A DNA stretch of 64,000 nucleotides from positions 1,550,001 to 1,614,000 of the forward strand of contig NC_084890.1 in NCBI RefSeq assembly GCF_958979055.1, in the 5' to 3' direction. Each line of letters starts with the position of its first letter. Position 1 is the first letter of the stretch. This DNA is from Alnus glutinosa (Eukaryota > Streptophyta > Magnoliopsida > Fagales > Betulaceae). The notes below the pieces were generated by a model. The model was not told the origin of the DNA, searched no databases, and worked only from the letters and a program-made list of their open reading frames with translations. This document shows, piece by piece, positions 1-11,306 of the stretch. Both the position numbers and the translations under genes were made by a program.

Positions 1-188
1 TCTCTCACATTTGAAATCTTCTTCTTCATCGTCTTCTTTGTCTTCAAGCACCGCTCTGGTTTCATCAACTCAATGATTGATGATCCTGCGCTGGTGATAT
101 TACTATGATAATTATGAGAGCTGACTGCTTTTGGCTGCCGACCCTTTGAAGTGGAACGCATAAAAGTACTGCTGAGATTGGCGCCCAT
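1..188 (-). CDS. 5' end of small basic unknown protein, copy A (partial)
   Basis: This is the amino-terminal part of a protein of unknown function; the rest lies beyond the left edge. The minus frame starting MGANLSSTF at 188 stays open to position 1, about 62 residues. It matches the complete copy at 12,340-12,873 with only about three replacements (Arg10 to Met, one Arg to Cys and one Lys to Asn). The segment is Ser/Lys/Arg-rich and includes a KKTMKKK run. I chose the MGAN start rather than an upstream ATG because a TATA-like box sits about 80 bases upstream and because both copies share this start. No domain was recognised. Confidence 0.6.
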   Translation of the reverse strand, partial: MGANLSSTFMRSTSKGRQPKAVSSHNYHSNITSAGSSIIELMKPERCLKTKKTMKKKISNVR

Positions 189-264
189 TGAATCCTCCAA
201 AGGGAAATGATTAATGAAAAAAAAAAATCAAGATGAGAAATGGATTGAATGAGAGTTTTGGAGG

Positions 265-279
265 GGATTATAAATAGCC
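265..279 (-). promoter_or_regulatory. TATA-like box of copy A gene
   Basis: The minus strand reads GGCTATTTATAATCC about 80 bases upstream of the MGAN start codon. The same box is conserved at 12,951-12,963 in the duplicated gene. Confidence 0.45.
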
Positions 280-2041
280 TTGTAGACGGAAGAGCCAATG
301 GGATCAGGATTGTTAATTCACATGATCAGCACAATGATACCTTAGTTATCATCATTTTTTTAAAATAAAAATAAAATCATCTCTTGATCGATCTACATGT
401 TCCATGTCCTCATGCATGTATTGGAGCAATCACAACTAGCTATTTATTTAGTAGAAGTGGCTTCCGAATTATTATACTTTTTATAATGAATTTAAATTCA
501 GATAATTAAAAAAGAAAAAGTAATTAAGGCTTACGTTTTATGTCCCGGGCACACAAAAATGCGAGCTATAAGTACGTACCACATTAATAATTAAAAATGC
601 GTCACTCTCAACTTAATTTTATCTTGTAAAATAAAATGATCAAAGCCTAATATAATGTATATATCCATATATATAGAAAACGACACAATTTCTTAATATT
701 GGCTCATCCAAAGGGCAAGGCATGCATTGCTTATTGCTTAATCAGATGGGTACGGTGGACAACAAATGGAGATAAAACCAATGCTTGTCAGCCAATAATA
801 CATGCATAAAAACCAGCAAGGTGATTATATAATTAATTAGTGCTTTCCTTTTTAATTTGCTTATGAAAGAGCATAGTTCAGAATCTTTGTTGTCATATAT
901 ATAGTTGAAAAAAAACGTTGTGCATGCTTAGAACCTCCACTTAGAGCATTCAAATTAATTAATTTTTTTTTTAATATTTTAGTTATTTTTTCGAAGACCT
1001 ACATCCCACTCTTTATTTTAGCTATTCGATCACATACATTCTCTATTCCATTTAAATATGATATAATAATAAAAATTCTTCTCTTTATATTTGGGGATTG
1101 TACGGTATTCACCAAATTCGTGATCGCTGTAGCACCTCATCAATTTTTATTTTGTTTGTTAAAGTAACTAATTGTTTTAGCTAGCCGAACGTGAATACTC
1201 TTAAGGCATAGCAGTTTTCTGCAGGTTTGCAGGAGCCTATTGTCATGTGTTGATATTTTACGGTTAGAAATGGACTTAAGCAATGTGGTCATGATCATAG
1301 TGATCGAACTGGACTCACAATATATAGATTCAACCTAATTAATTAATCCAAAATGTGAACGGAAGCTCCAAAGGGTTAATGAACACTGCTACAGTAGTCA
1401 ATTTGAAACTTTTCTTAGAATCTCTTATAAAGCCCAGTTTCACTTAATAACTAGGCAACGTGAGACTTAGTACCTATGAGTATTTTTATAAACCGCTAAC
1501 TCTATGTAAGTTATTCATCTCTTTCCAATATAGAACCGGAGTGTTACACTAAAAATAAGGAAAAAATTTGTTTATGGAAAGGTCATGTGGATACCATTTG
1601 CAATTGGATCATGAATATTAACCATTGGAGTGTTTAAGTAAACATGTAATGCCTCTAGAAGGAAGTGAATAGAGATATTGGCTATCAGATTTTTTTTTAT
1701 ATTATTTGGCCTAATAAAAATAAGGTTAACAAACAACTTCTACCATAGACAAAAGAACAGGCCGAGACTTAAAAGCCTGTTTAGGATTGCGTTAAAACTA
1801 GTGAATGAAGCTTCCTAACATGCATGTATTACACGCTACCACATCAACAACTAGAAAACTATCTTCTAGAGGGAGCTAAACGTTATGTACAAGGTACCTA
1901 GCTATCACCTATGAACATCAACTACAGAATCGTCAAGAAATTTGGCCGGTGATGCCATTTCGATCAGCTGCAGAACATTAAAACATTATGTGGTGAAAAC
2001 AAAAGGCAAAAAAGGATATAAATTAATATGTTGCTTCCATA

Positions 2042-2064
2042 ATATATATATATATATATATATA
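2042..2064. repeat. (TA)n microsatellite
   Basis: An uninterrupted TA run. A TA run also sits at the equivalent site in the duplicate, near 18,900-18,921. Confidence 0.85.
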
Positions 2065-2156
2065 GTCCTTTGGAAAACAATTCCATGGTGCTATATATTA
2101 AACGTCAATAAATTGTCTCAGTTACATATGTATTTTTGCTATTAATTAAGGGGGAC

Positions 2157-2577
2157 CCTATCATCCCTATGAGTACTGGTGAGTGTGAGCCCACGCATGC
2201 TACACACCCTTTTTGCATTCCTTGGCTTTTCTGAATGTACGGATATTAATACAAACTATTTTAAAGATATTTGTGTTGAAAATATATTGATATTTTCAAA
2301 GAAACTTGACAATATATTATTACTGGGATGCCTTTGTGAGTTTGGTACTGGACTAATTAAAATGTGATGACAGTATGTACGAGACGATGCCCTGTTTCCT
2401 CTTGAGTTGAACCTACCACGGTCCACGAGGATCGACGACAGATTTGAGAAGCGGCTTTATAAAGGGTAGTTGTGCGTCGCTCTCCTTTTTTGGACACTAG
2501 CCATAATTGTTTGGCCGAGAACAAAGTGGTTGGTTGGGCATGTGTTATTCGTTGGTGCGCCATTGTGTCGCTAAATC
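2157..2577. other. Intergenic, nothing recognised
   Basis: Short open frames here show no family resemblance and no splice context. The stretch ends at the target duplication of the LINE. Confidence 0.5.
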
Positions 2578-2597
2578 TTTTTTAATTTGTTTATTTA
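2578..2597. repeat. LINE target-site duplication, left
   Basis: TTTTTTAATTTGTTTATTTA, identical to 8,216-8,235. The repeat is low in complexity, but both its position and its length suit LINE insertion. Confidence 0.7.
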
Positions 2598-3021
2598 TTT
2601 ATTTTTATAAGTACATGCAGACAAAAAAACACCAAAAATTAAGGAACAAAAAAAGATGCAGAAGATTTCTTTCCTAAACAGGCTGGAAAGGAAATCGGAA
2701 AACAAGAGGGAATGGGAATGGGAATGCAGCTAGAGAAAAATTTAGTTGCGGCCCAATTTGCCACATGATGAGTACAAAAGTTTGCACTTCGGTTGATATG
2801 ACTAGCTGACCAGCTAGTTGAAGACGGAATGGTGGATAACCATATATAAGAGAATTACCTTCAAAGATCACAGAAGGAAGCTTTAGGGACAAAGACAGTT
2901 GAGTTGCAAGAAGAGCCGTAGAGGCTTCACCATAAATAGCCGAACAAGGGGGACTAATTTGGGCAAAACATTGAATAATAGCCCCAGTAGAATCACAACA
3001 GACAGTCGATTAGGCTGAGAA

Positions 3022-4333
3022 CTACTCCCTTATGGCAGTATCAAAATTAATCTTGAACGTAGAAGCAGTGGGCTTGCTCCAAACCGGAAAGAACAAGGAA
3101 ACCTTTGAATTCCAAGCCATGTTATGTTCAGTGGAGATGCGATTAATTTTGGCAGAAATATACAAAGCATTTGGAACCAGATTTTCATGATGCGCTTTAT
3201 TCCTAGCATACCAAATTTGATCACAGGCAACCGCTACAAAGATTTGGAAAAAGTGAGATTCAGAAGCAGGGATAACAATTACCTGTGGATGGAGAATAAC
3301 CTGTAACCAATCAACCGTAGAGGAGATACACAAAGCTTGAATATCCAGAGGCCATAAAGAATTCCTCCAGACCACTCGAGCTATAGGACAAGAGAAAAAA
3401 AAGGTGAACTAGGGAATCTGTGGAAGAAGAACACAGGGAACAAGAAGCATCAAAGAATGAGGAAAGGATTATCAAAGAGATACGCTCCTTTGTGGGGAAA
3501 ATGTTCCATATCATTTTCTAGAAAAAAAAAAAAGAAAAGACGAAGTCGGTGGTTGAGTTTTAACTTCCAGAAAAGTTTCCAACTAGACTTCAATAAAGGG
3601 GAAATAAAAGGAGTCTTCTGAGAAGATAAAAAGTGGTGAGCTGACTTTGTAGAAAATACACCCGAAGAAGGAGTCCAAAGAAGAGCTTCAGAAGAAAGAA
3701 GATCCGAGACCGTCAGAGGGAAATTTGCTAGTAAACTGTCAACCCTTGGAACTGGCTGAAAATCAGTTAACGTAGGAACCCAGGGAGAAAACCAAACTGA
3801 AAGAGAACTTGAGAGATGAGGAATAAAACAAGAACCTGATCGCAGGAAAGGCACAATAGATTTAATACCATTCCAGATAAAAGAACCAATAGGCAGGGGA
3901 CTAGTAAGAAGATTCCATATTTGAAATATTTAGTCTTGAACAAAGAAACCCAGAGACAGTTATGAGCCGAAAGAAGCTTCCAACCAAACTTTGAGATAAG
4001 AGAGATATTAACATCCTTCATAAGACGAAAGCTCAAACCACCTTGATCTTTGGGCAAACAAAGAGAATTCCAAGATAATAAGGATAAATTATGGGACTTA
4101 TCCTTCGAGAAACCCCACCATAAATTTTTAAAGGCCATATTCAATTTGTGACAAAAATTATCAGGAAGAAAGAAAGAGCTCATAGCATAGGAAGAAATAG
4201 AAGAGGCCACCACCTTAATAAGAACAGATTTACCAGCTTGTGAAAGCGTCTTAGAACGCCAACCCTCAATACGCCCTTGAACTTTTTCCAAAATATCAGT
4301 AAAAGCATTATTCTTTGAGCGACCTATAAGCAA
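3022..4333 (-). pseudogene. LINE ORF2 C-terminal remnant (post-RT, zf-RVT, RNase H start)
   Basis: The frame 4,333-3,767 reads through the usual post-RT blocks (GRIEGWRSKTLSQAGKSVLI, SYAMSSFFLP, LNMAFKNLWWG, LSWNSLCLPKDQGGL). Frames at 3,854-3,450 and 3,375-3,022 give a zf-RVT-like stretch and then FKINFDTA, the usual opening of the RNase H-like domain of plant LINEs. Frame changes near 3,770 and 3,450 break the ORF. Sequence from 2,610 to 3,020 should be the rest of the element, but no domain is readable there. Confidence 0.75.
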
Positions 4334-4499
4334 AGGAAGACCTAGATGTTTTGCTGAAACTGGAGTGTTAACATAGGGAAGGAATTCCCTAATGCTTGAG
4401 ATAGTGGAATCCTCTGTATTTTTACTGAACAGAATATTGGATTTATCAATATTGATCGATTGGCCCGACTAGAGGTAGTACTTATCCAGACATGTCTTA

Positions 4500-5092
4500 A
4501 CAATAGAAGCTTCTGAAGAAGTAGCCGAAGTAAATATAACCAAGTCATCAGCAAAAAGAGGATGATTAAGGGCCAAGCAATCTCGAGAAATTCGAAAACC
4601 CCGAAGACTATGATGAAGCAAATGGGATAAAGCCTCAGTACCAATGATAAAAAGAAAAGGGGAGAGAGGATCACTTTAACGCAAACCCCTTGATGGCCAA
4701 AAATGGCCAAAAGGACTATCGTTTAACAAAACCGAAAATGAAGTTGGGGAAATACATAGACGAATCCCATTTATCCATTTGTCTGGAAAACCCAATTTCT
4801 GAATAATGAATAAAAGGAAATTCCATTCCATTCGATCAAAGGCTTTTTCCATATCAATGTTGACAATCATAAATCCGCCCCGGCCCCTCTTAGACTTAAG
4901 TGTATGAAGCATTTCATGCGCCAAAATAGAGTTGTCTTGAATATGTCGACCCGGAACGAAGGCTGTCTGAAAAGGCGAGATAAACTTGAAAAAAAGAGGC
5001 TTCAGCCTATTAGCAAGCAATTTAGAAATAATTTTATAAATAATGTTGCATAAACTAATAGGCCGATAATAGTGAACAGAAGAGGCACCCAA
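4500..5092 (-). pseudogene. LINE reverse transcriptase remnant
   Basis: The frame 5,092-4,676 includes the hallmark blocks YRPISLCNIIYKIISKLLANR, FQTAFVPGRHIQDN and NIDMEKAFDRMEW, the last containing the first catalytic Asp. The expected RQGDPLSPFLF block is frameshifted near 4,680. The catalytic pair FADD is still readable at about 4,540-4,555, but in a different minus frame. The domain is therefore recognisable but broken by at least one frameshift. Confidence 0.85.
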
Positions 5093-5207
5093 ACGCTTTG
5101 GAATTAAAGCAATGAAAGTATGATTCTGCTCAAGTAGCAGAGTACTATTTTGGAAAACAAAATTCTAATAGCAAGAAGAACAGTATCCTTGGTATAATCC
5201 CAATATT

Positions 5208-5828
5208 TTAAATAAAAAAAAGAGTAGTAAAGCCATCTAGTCCAGATGCTTTAGTACGCCCTAAGCTGATTAAAGAATTAAAAATTTCAAATTCATCAGG
5301 TAAAGCACAAAGCAAATTATTATCATCAACCGAAATGACAATATCAAAAAGACCCAATAATTCAGCATCAGGAGACAGATGCGAGGAGGAAAAAAAAGAT
5401 TTAAAATCATTAACAAAGCAAGCTCCTATTTCAGATCGCTCCGTAAGCCAACCCCCAAGAGGAGATTTCAAAAGATTAATAGAATTTCGTCGCCGACGAA
5501 TCAACGTACTAGTATGAAAAAACTTGGTATTGAGCTCCATAGTGGTAAGTCATAATTCTCGAGATTTTTGCTTCCAAAGAGATTCCTCTTGTAGAAGATA
5601 ATCATTTAGCAGAGACTGAAGATGAAGCTCCAAAGCAAGATTAGAATCAGAAGGAGGAGCTTGTTGGGTAATATCAAGGAGAGAAAGAGTCCTATCCACT
5701 TTTGTCCTAATATCCCCAAAGTAGTGCTTATTCCAATATTTAATAGCAGTTTTTGTAAGCTTCAATTTTTTTGCCAAACAATAAGAGGGGGATCCCGAAA
5801 TAAGATTTGACCAAGCCTCCTCAATCAC
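5208..5828 (-). pseudogene. LINE ORF2 remnant, endonuclease-RT linker
   Basis: Two frames (5,828-5,550 and 5,540-5,208) are separated by a short break. They show the region that precedes the plant L1 reverse transcriptase: LAKKLKLTKTAIKYWNKHYFG, with the usual W/N/FG pattern, then ELNTKFFHTSTLIRRRRN and the KASGLDGF approach to the RT domain. The upstream endonuclease part (about 5,830-6,140) is present only as broken frames. Confidence 0.75.
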
Positions 5829-6776
5829 AATGCCACAAATAGGATCACGAGTTCAAAATTCTTCAAATAAAAAAGGTCTAGGGAGAGAAGGAGAAGGAAT
5901 AGAGGTATCCAATAGTAACGGGTTATGATCCGAACAATGAGCAGGGAGATGTGTGACAGAATAAGAAGGGAAAAAATGGATCCATTGACTAGTAGCTATA
6001 CTCCTATCAAGTCTCTCCTTAATCAAATCAAACCCCTGACGATGATTTGACCAAGTATATGGATTACCCGAAAAGAGAAGATAAGGACTGTGCTCCCTAA
6101 TTAAAGCCCGAAGACTGCGAACTGTAGAGGACTGAGCTAGCTAAACCTCTACAGTTCCAGGAAATGATAATCATGGAACTGGAGGGGGCATGGCAGAGCC
6201 AGCCGCCTCAAAAGATGCTGAAGTCTGAATATCCACATGAGCATCTGCACGGGGAATTTCATCCACAAGAACTAGCTGAGTTACACTGCGTGATTTTTTT
6301 GGAGCTTTATACAATTTCTTCCCTGCCTAAGGTGACAGAGGCTCAGAGGGATTTTCCGAACCAGTAGATATCAAACCCGGAGAAGAGGCTGCCAGAGAAA
6401 GATCTGGGGGAGGTCCAAAAATACCCAGAGCTGGTGGAGAGTTCCTCAAAGAAGTGAGAGATTGAGCAGCCAAGAACATGCGATCCCGAAGGCTACTAGG
6501 AGTAGACAATCTCTTCGGAGGATGGGAAAATAAATCCGAAACCTCCGTTACGGCAACCCATTTGTGACCCGAGAGAGTGCTCAACTCCGAGAGAGGAGAA
6601 GGATAAATCCCAGAAATTGGAGCCCTACCCCTGACGACTGACACTTGTGTTTTTGGTAAATAGGGGTGGTGCCGTGCAGAAGCTCTAGGGGAGGGGGATT
6701 TTTTGGTGGGGGGAGGTTGGCTATGTGAGTCTATTGGTGGGGAATAATAGGACGGAGAGCTAGAATAAATTTGGAA

Positions 6777-6790
6777 GGGGGGGGGGGGGG
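6777..6790. repeat. G homopolymer (14 bp)
   Basis: A run of 14 G inside the decayed ORF1-ORF2 interval of the LINE. Length may be uncertain in the assembly. Confidence 0.8.
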
Positions 6791-7479
6791 CAGAGAGACA
6801 ATCGGCTAGGTGTATATATGGGGATTATCAGGGAGGGAGGAATGGGGGTAATCAAGCATCACAGAAACAGGATCATGTAAAGGTGGAGAAGGAAGAGGTC
6901 TTACATGTTGCTGGTGTGAGATTGGATCCGTAGCATGCATGGGTGAACCAAAGAGCTGGATACCCGCAGTAGAATGTGGGAAGCCTGAGTAGAAGTGCAA
7001 TGCAGAAGGCCAAAATACAGTAAGCCCAGAAGAGGTGTGGCTCATTACCCTGTGAGCTGTTGAGCAAGCTGCAAATGACCATGATTGTGCTGATCATGGG
7101 GACCTAAAACATTCAGCCCAGCAGAGGAAAGGCCCGAAGAGAATAGAGGATCAGTCGATGGGTCATGACCCAGAATAGGAGCCCGACCCAAAATATCAGA
7201 ATCAGATGAGTCCAAAGAGGAAAAACCAGAGATTTTTTCTTTGCCTTTTGATGATCTAGCAGGGTGAACTTGGGGGGACGTGGCAGCACCCTGTCCAGAA
7301 ACTCGGTTGTACGATTTAGGGGGAGTGAGTGGCCTTGATTCATGGGGCAAAGAAGCTTCTCCCGCAAGCTTCATTGGAGAGGAGCTTCGGAAGAAACCTT
7401 GCGCATGGAGAGGAACCGAAAAGGCCGAAGATACACCCTGCAGAAGCAAAACAGAACCCATAGCAGCAGTGTAACTCAG

Positions 7480-7989
7480 CTAGTTCTTGTGGATGATACC
7501 TGATTTTTCGCCATCTTCCACATCAAGAACCTCGAGACCGATGAGTTTACCTATCTTGATGGCGTTGACAGTCATCATGTTTTCAAGAGGAAGACCGTGC
7601 ACTTGCACCCAAAAAGCACATGTAGTAAGATCAACCTCCTCCAAAGTGAGTTCAGGTGGCCACGGTTTCACTACCAATAGTGATCCCTTAATATTATAGG
7701 GACCATTGTCCATAATTTCTTGAACTAAATTTTCCTTAAAAACTGTAAAAAGAAATCTGTCTCCTGGAAGTAAATCCACCTCAAACGGTAAAGCAAATTT
7801 CCAAGAAAGATTGAGAATATCATGTACCCAATATAGAGGTGGATTTGGAGAAATCAAACGACCCAACAGGCGAAAAGAGTTGTCTTGTGGAAAAACAATA
7901 GGAGCCGACTCCAAGGGACATGGATCATCAATATTAAGGGCTTTTGTTTCCTGAATAAGCGCTTGAAGGTTGATGGTTGGTTGGTCCAT
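7480..7989 (-). pseudogene. LINE ORF1 remnant, DUF4283 domain
   Basis: This 169-residue open frame carries the DUF4283 pattern of plant L1 ORF1 proteins: FRLLGRLIS, then WKFALPFEV, then DRFLFTVFKE, NGPYNIKGSLLVVKPW and FWVQVHGLPLE. DUF4283 proteins are thought to bind RNA in the retrotransposon ribonucleoprotein. The frame stops at 7,480, just where a CCHC zinc knuckle usually follows, and no knuckle was seen downstream. Downstream frames to about 6,330 are Pro/Ser-rich and broken. Start Met at 7,989 (MDQPTINL). Confidence 0.8.
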
Positions 7990-8215
7990 TTTTAGACGAA
8001 GAAAAGGACAGGAACAAAGGGAAAGTGAATAGGATGGAAAAGCAGGGAAAAAGTATGGTTGAAAAAGAAAGGTTGAAGATTTAGGTGTGAGAATTGACAG
8101 GGGAGAGAGAGGTTAAGTGAAAAAAGGTGTAGTAGAAAAGGTTGAAAAAACCTTACTCTCATTAGAGAGAAGGCATATATTCTCTCACTAGAATCGTCTG
8201 AAAATGAATGGATTT

Positions 8216-8235
8216 TTTTTTAATTTGTTTATTTA
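8216..8235. repeat. LINE target-site duplication, right
   Basis: Identical 20 bases to 2,578-2,597. It lies just beyond the 5' end of the minus-strand LINE, after the untranslated leader upstream of ORF1. Confidence 0.7.
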
Positions 8236-8614
8236 ATATGATAATTAATGACCTCTTTTACCAGCTACTGCACTACATCAACATATAATATAAATGTATC
8301 ATCAAGAGTGGTGTGTCGTATATGTGAGTACGTAATGGTGGCAGCACCATCTCTGATGTTTAAGTTAGTGATTAAAAATAATAATAATTAAGAGACATAA
8401 GAGAATGAGTGAGTAAGAAACTCTGTACCGACTTTCTTATAGCCGACTTCTCTCATTTGTTTTGAGTTTGGGAGTGCCATTTTTTGCCTGATTTGTTGGA
8501 GCATTCTTCGGACTTTTCATGCCTTGGTAGCTCCCTTGATTAAATGAGTTGTACATTGTCGTTCTCAGTCGATTCCTGCCTTTTTGGGCTTCCCAGACGA
8601 AAGCATCTTCCCGT
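8236..8614. other. Intergenic, nothing recognised
   Basis: There is no open frame of note and no repeat structure. The segment from about 8,480 to 8,614 is less AT-rich and continues after the hAT-like insertion at 9,202, so it was one stretch before that insertion. Confidence 0.4.
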
Positions 8615-8622
8615 GTTGGAGG

Positions 8623-9193
8623 TAGGGGTGGGCATCGGTTCGGTAGGCGGTTAAGTCGGTCGGTTAACCGACTTTTGTCGGAATGCAGTCGGTGAATTTA
8701 TTTCGGTTAAGCGGTTGGTTTAAGTCGGTAAAGCGGTTAATAGGTGGTCGGTTAAGTCGGTAAAGCAGTTAATAGGCGGTCGGCTAAGTCGGTAAAGCGG
8801 TTAATAGGTGGTCGGTTAAGTTGGTTAAATCGGTTAATATTCGGTTAACATGGGTAATGAAACGACTTCGTTTTGACTTTTTTAAAGGAAAAAAATAGGA
8901 TCAAACATTTTGTTTTTACTAAAACGACGTCGTTTCGTTTTATGTCAGTTCGGTTAATCGGTTCGAAATCAAAGGCGGTTCGGTTCGGTTACCGCTTAAA
9001 CGACGGTTCGGTTCAATTCGATTACTGCTTAAAAGGGGGTTCGGTTCGGCTCGTTTACCAAACCAGCTTTCGGAATAAAATTTTATACCGACTACCGAAC
9101 CAAAAATTAGTCTGTAGAGTCGGTAGGCGGTCGATGGCGGTTCGGTTCAGTAAGCGGTCGGTAGGCGGTAGGCGGATAATTTGCCCACCCCTA
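8623..9193. mobile_element. Non-autonomous hAT-like element with TSD, copy 1
   Basis: A 571-bp element starting TAGGGGTGGGCA and ending TGCCCACCCCTA, flanked by the perfect 8-bp duplication GTTGGAGG (8,615-8,622 and 9,194-9,201). The interior is a dense array of degenerate CGGTTCGGT / GTCGGTTAAG / GCGGTTAATAGG motifs and includes AAACGACGTCGTTT near 8,922. An open frame on the plus strand is only the repeat read through. The 8-bp duplication and the short terminal inverted repeat point to the hAT superfamily. No transposase is encoded. Confidence 0.88.
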
Positions 9194-9201
9194 GTTGGAG
9201 G

Positions 9202-9576
9202 TGTGTATCTTTTCTTTCGTAATCTCTTCCTTCTCGGTACCTTTGATCCCGAGATCTTCCCTTTCCAAGCGAGCTTCTTTCTAAGCAATATTTCCTAGAG
9301 ATTTGCGCTGCACTCCATGGTCCTTGTGAGACTCGTGGGCCGACAAGGAGCACTCAATGAAGATATCCTAATTCCATTTTTGGGCTTGGGCTATTTATTG
9401 GCTCTCATTCAAATAGTCTCCCATTCCCTTAAGTTACGGGTGTAACCAGATGGAATTAAGCGGGATCACTCACATTCTAATATCTATACATATAATACTA
9501 TAATTTCATTCGGTATTTATCCAATAAAATTGATGTGGCACTCCTAACTAACTTTTGGATTAATCATTGTTTAATA
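9202..9576. other. Intergenic, nothing recognised
   Basis: Continuation of the sequence interrupted by the hAT-like element, then AT-rich DNA. No coding signal. Confidence 0.4.
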
Positions 9577-9585
9577 ATAATAATA

Positions 9586-9955
9586 GGGATAATTATACTT
9601 AACCCCCCTGATTTATCCACGGTGTGGCGATTTACCCCCCAATGTACCAAAATTGGTACATGACCCCCCCGAACTTGCCAACGTGTGGCAAAATCAACCT
9701 TCCGTCCAATCGACCGTTCGTTTGGACGAAAAATCGGTCACGTGCAAGTCACGTGACCGTTTAAGACAGAGACCCTCCCCAAGTCACGTGACTTGCACGT
9801 GACCGACTTTCCGTCCAAACGAACGGTCGATTGGACGGAAGGTTGATTTTGCCACACGTTGGCCAGTTTGGGGGGGGTCATGCACCAATTTTGGTACATT
9901 GGGAGGTAAATCGCCACACCGTGGATAAATCAGGAGGGTTAAGTGTAATTATCCC
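9586..9955. mobile_element. Foldback MITE, probably Mutator-type
   Basis: The two halves of this 370-bp element are nearly perfect reverse complements, from GGGATAATTATACTTAACC at the left to GGTTAAGTGTAATTATCCC at the right. The centre lies near 9,765. The flanks are ATAATAATA on both sides (9,577-9,585 and 9,956-9,964), a 9-bp duplication typical of Mutator-like elements, although low complexity weakens it. A transcript would fold into one long hairpin. Confidence 0.85.
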
Positions 9956-9964
9956 ATAATAATA

Positions 9965-11306
9965 ATAATAGCAAAAGATCAAATTGTTGATTTTGAATAC
10001 CATGTCAACATTATTAGATAATTATAGAATAAAAATATAATATTTAACATTACCATATATATGTATATTAAATAATTTGAATACCTGCAAGACGGATAAT
10101 GAATAAGATCGAAGACTTGTCAAAGGTTTCAATTAGGAATAACTGTCATGCTTAAGTTAGCAAAAGATTGATCATTTTCTCTCGATGAAAGCCAGGAGAA
10201 GTGTAATATGAATAATATTATATGGCCCTATACCTGGATAGGTCGTAAGCTCTTCTTATGTGAAGAGCCTGCGAACAATTTATAGTGTTGACTAGGTGTC
10301 GTTTGGTGACAAAGCGTGGATCTAGCTAAGTATAGTGTCAAATTTGTCTCCTAGCAAGGTGTGCCATTGGCCAGGTGTCGCATGCTGTAGGGGTACAACC
10401 ATGGCAATCCTGCTTGGTAATGTCGGGCTACGGTCGTTATATATCAAGTGTCACGCAAGATTGTGTGTTCACTGACAAGCTAAAGACATTGCCTAATTTT
10501 CTGCTGAGAATAATGAGACAGTTAGCTATAAAGAAATAGTGAAGAGCTATTCTCTGCACCACTTCTTAATTGTTATCTAAACAATTTGCGTGTTGGTTCT
10601 CACGGTCCATCGAAGCTCGTGACTTAGCTAGCTTGGGCCGAACTCTCCATACTCAGGCTTGTATTCTCATCTTGTGATGATCGGATGAACGATCGATATA
10701 TCAATATATATCCACATTCATCATGCAAATTGGGCATGTAAGCCATGCAAATTTCATAGCCCATGCAATCATTATATTTTTCCTTATCCAATTCATCCCA
10801 TTAATTGTACGTAAGCAACCTTTTTTTATGAGGCTTTTTGTTTGTCTCTCCTCGATTTTGACATGTTGGGTTGCTAAAGAAATGGGAAATTTGTTTCCAC
10901 CCAAACCATTTAACTTCTCTAATTACAAACCATATGTATGAGGCTTAACCCATTGTATATATAGACAGATGGCCTAGAATAATCCAATTTTAATAGTTTT
11001 GGCAGGTATATATATATATAATTAACTGCGAGTAAGAGCAAATTTTAGTTGAATTGAAGTGAGCCCGCCCGCTCCTTCCCTAGTCAAATTTCCTTTGTCA
11101 TCTTTGGGCTGTCTTTATCTTGGAGAGGCTATATATGTTAGTGAATATATAGCACCAAAAAAAGTTAAAGTAATTCTTCACCCTATTTTTTTCCTTCGGA
11201 AAGTTCTCAATATATGTTCGAACAAGTTGTTGTTGTGTACTCACATTCAGCAAATTAATAGTTCAATTTTTTTTTTTTTCAAAAATATATTAATGTTGCT
11301 GATGTA
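9965..11306. other. Intergenic, nothing recognised
   Basis: About 1.3 kb of AT-rich DNA. A less AT-rich stretch at 10,230-10,680 looks like old transposon sequence, but no end or domain could be read. Confidence 0.4.

Larger units (their letters stand above)
1..2156 (+). repeat. Segmental duplication, copy A
   Basis: Bases 1-661 match 12,687-13,365 and bases about 1,396-2,156 match about 18,221-19,026, in the same order and orientation. The unmatched interval is 734 bp here (662-1,395) but about 4.9 kb in copy B, where transposons have accumulated. The last roughly 40 bp (2,117-2,156) match copy B as a reverse complement, so one copy carries a small inversion. Apart from the gene start, 300-2,041 holds no recognisable gene. 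Confidence 0.8.
2598..8215 (-). mobile_element. Degenerate L1-type LINE retrotransposon
   Basis: The minus strand carries, in transcription order, a DUF4283 gag-like ORF1 start (7,989-7,480), a Pro/Ser-rich stretch, an endonuclease/linker region, reverse transcriptase (5,092 to about 4,500), post-RT sequence, a zf-RVT-like stretch and the start of an RNase H-like segment (near 3,040). This is the standard order for plant L1 elements. Several frameshifts and stops break ORF2, so the copy is not autonomous. A 20-bp direct repeat at 2,578-2,597 and 8,216-8,235 is the likely target duplication. An A/T-rich tail adjoins the left repeat, as expected for the 3' end of a minus-strand LINE. Confidence 0.88.

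Noticed and set aside
65..298. 77-codon minus frame at the left edge
   Set aside because: Out of frame with the conserved MGAN protein and continues upstream into the TATA region. The MGAN frame is the one kept between copies.
8873..9298. 141-codon plus-strand open frame
   Set aside because: Its first two thirds are the CGGTTCGGT repeat array of the hAT-like element read as protein. It runs across the element's right end and TSD into unrelated flank.
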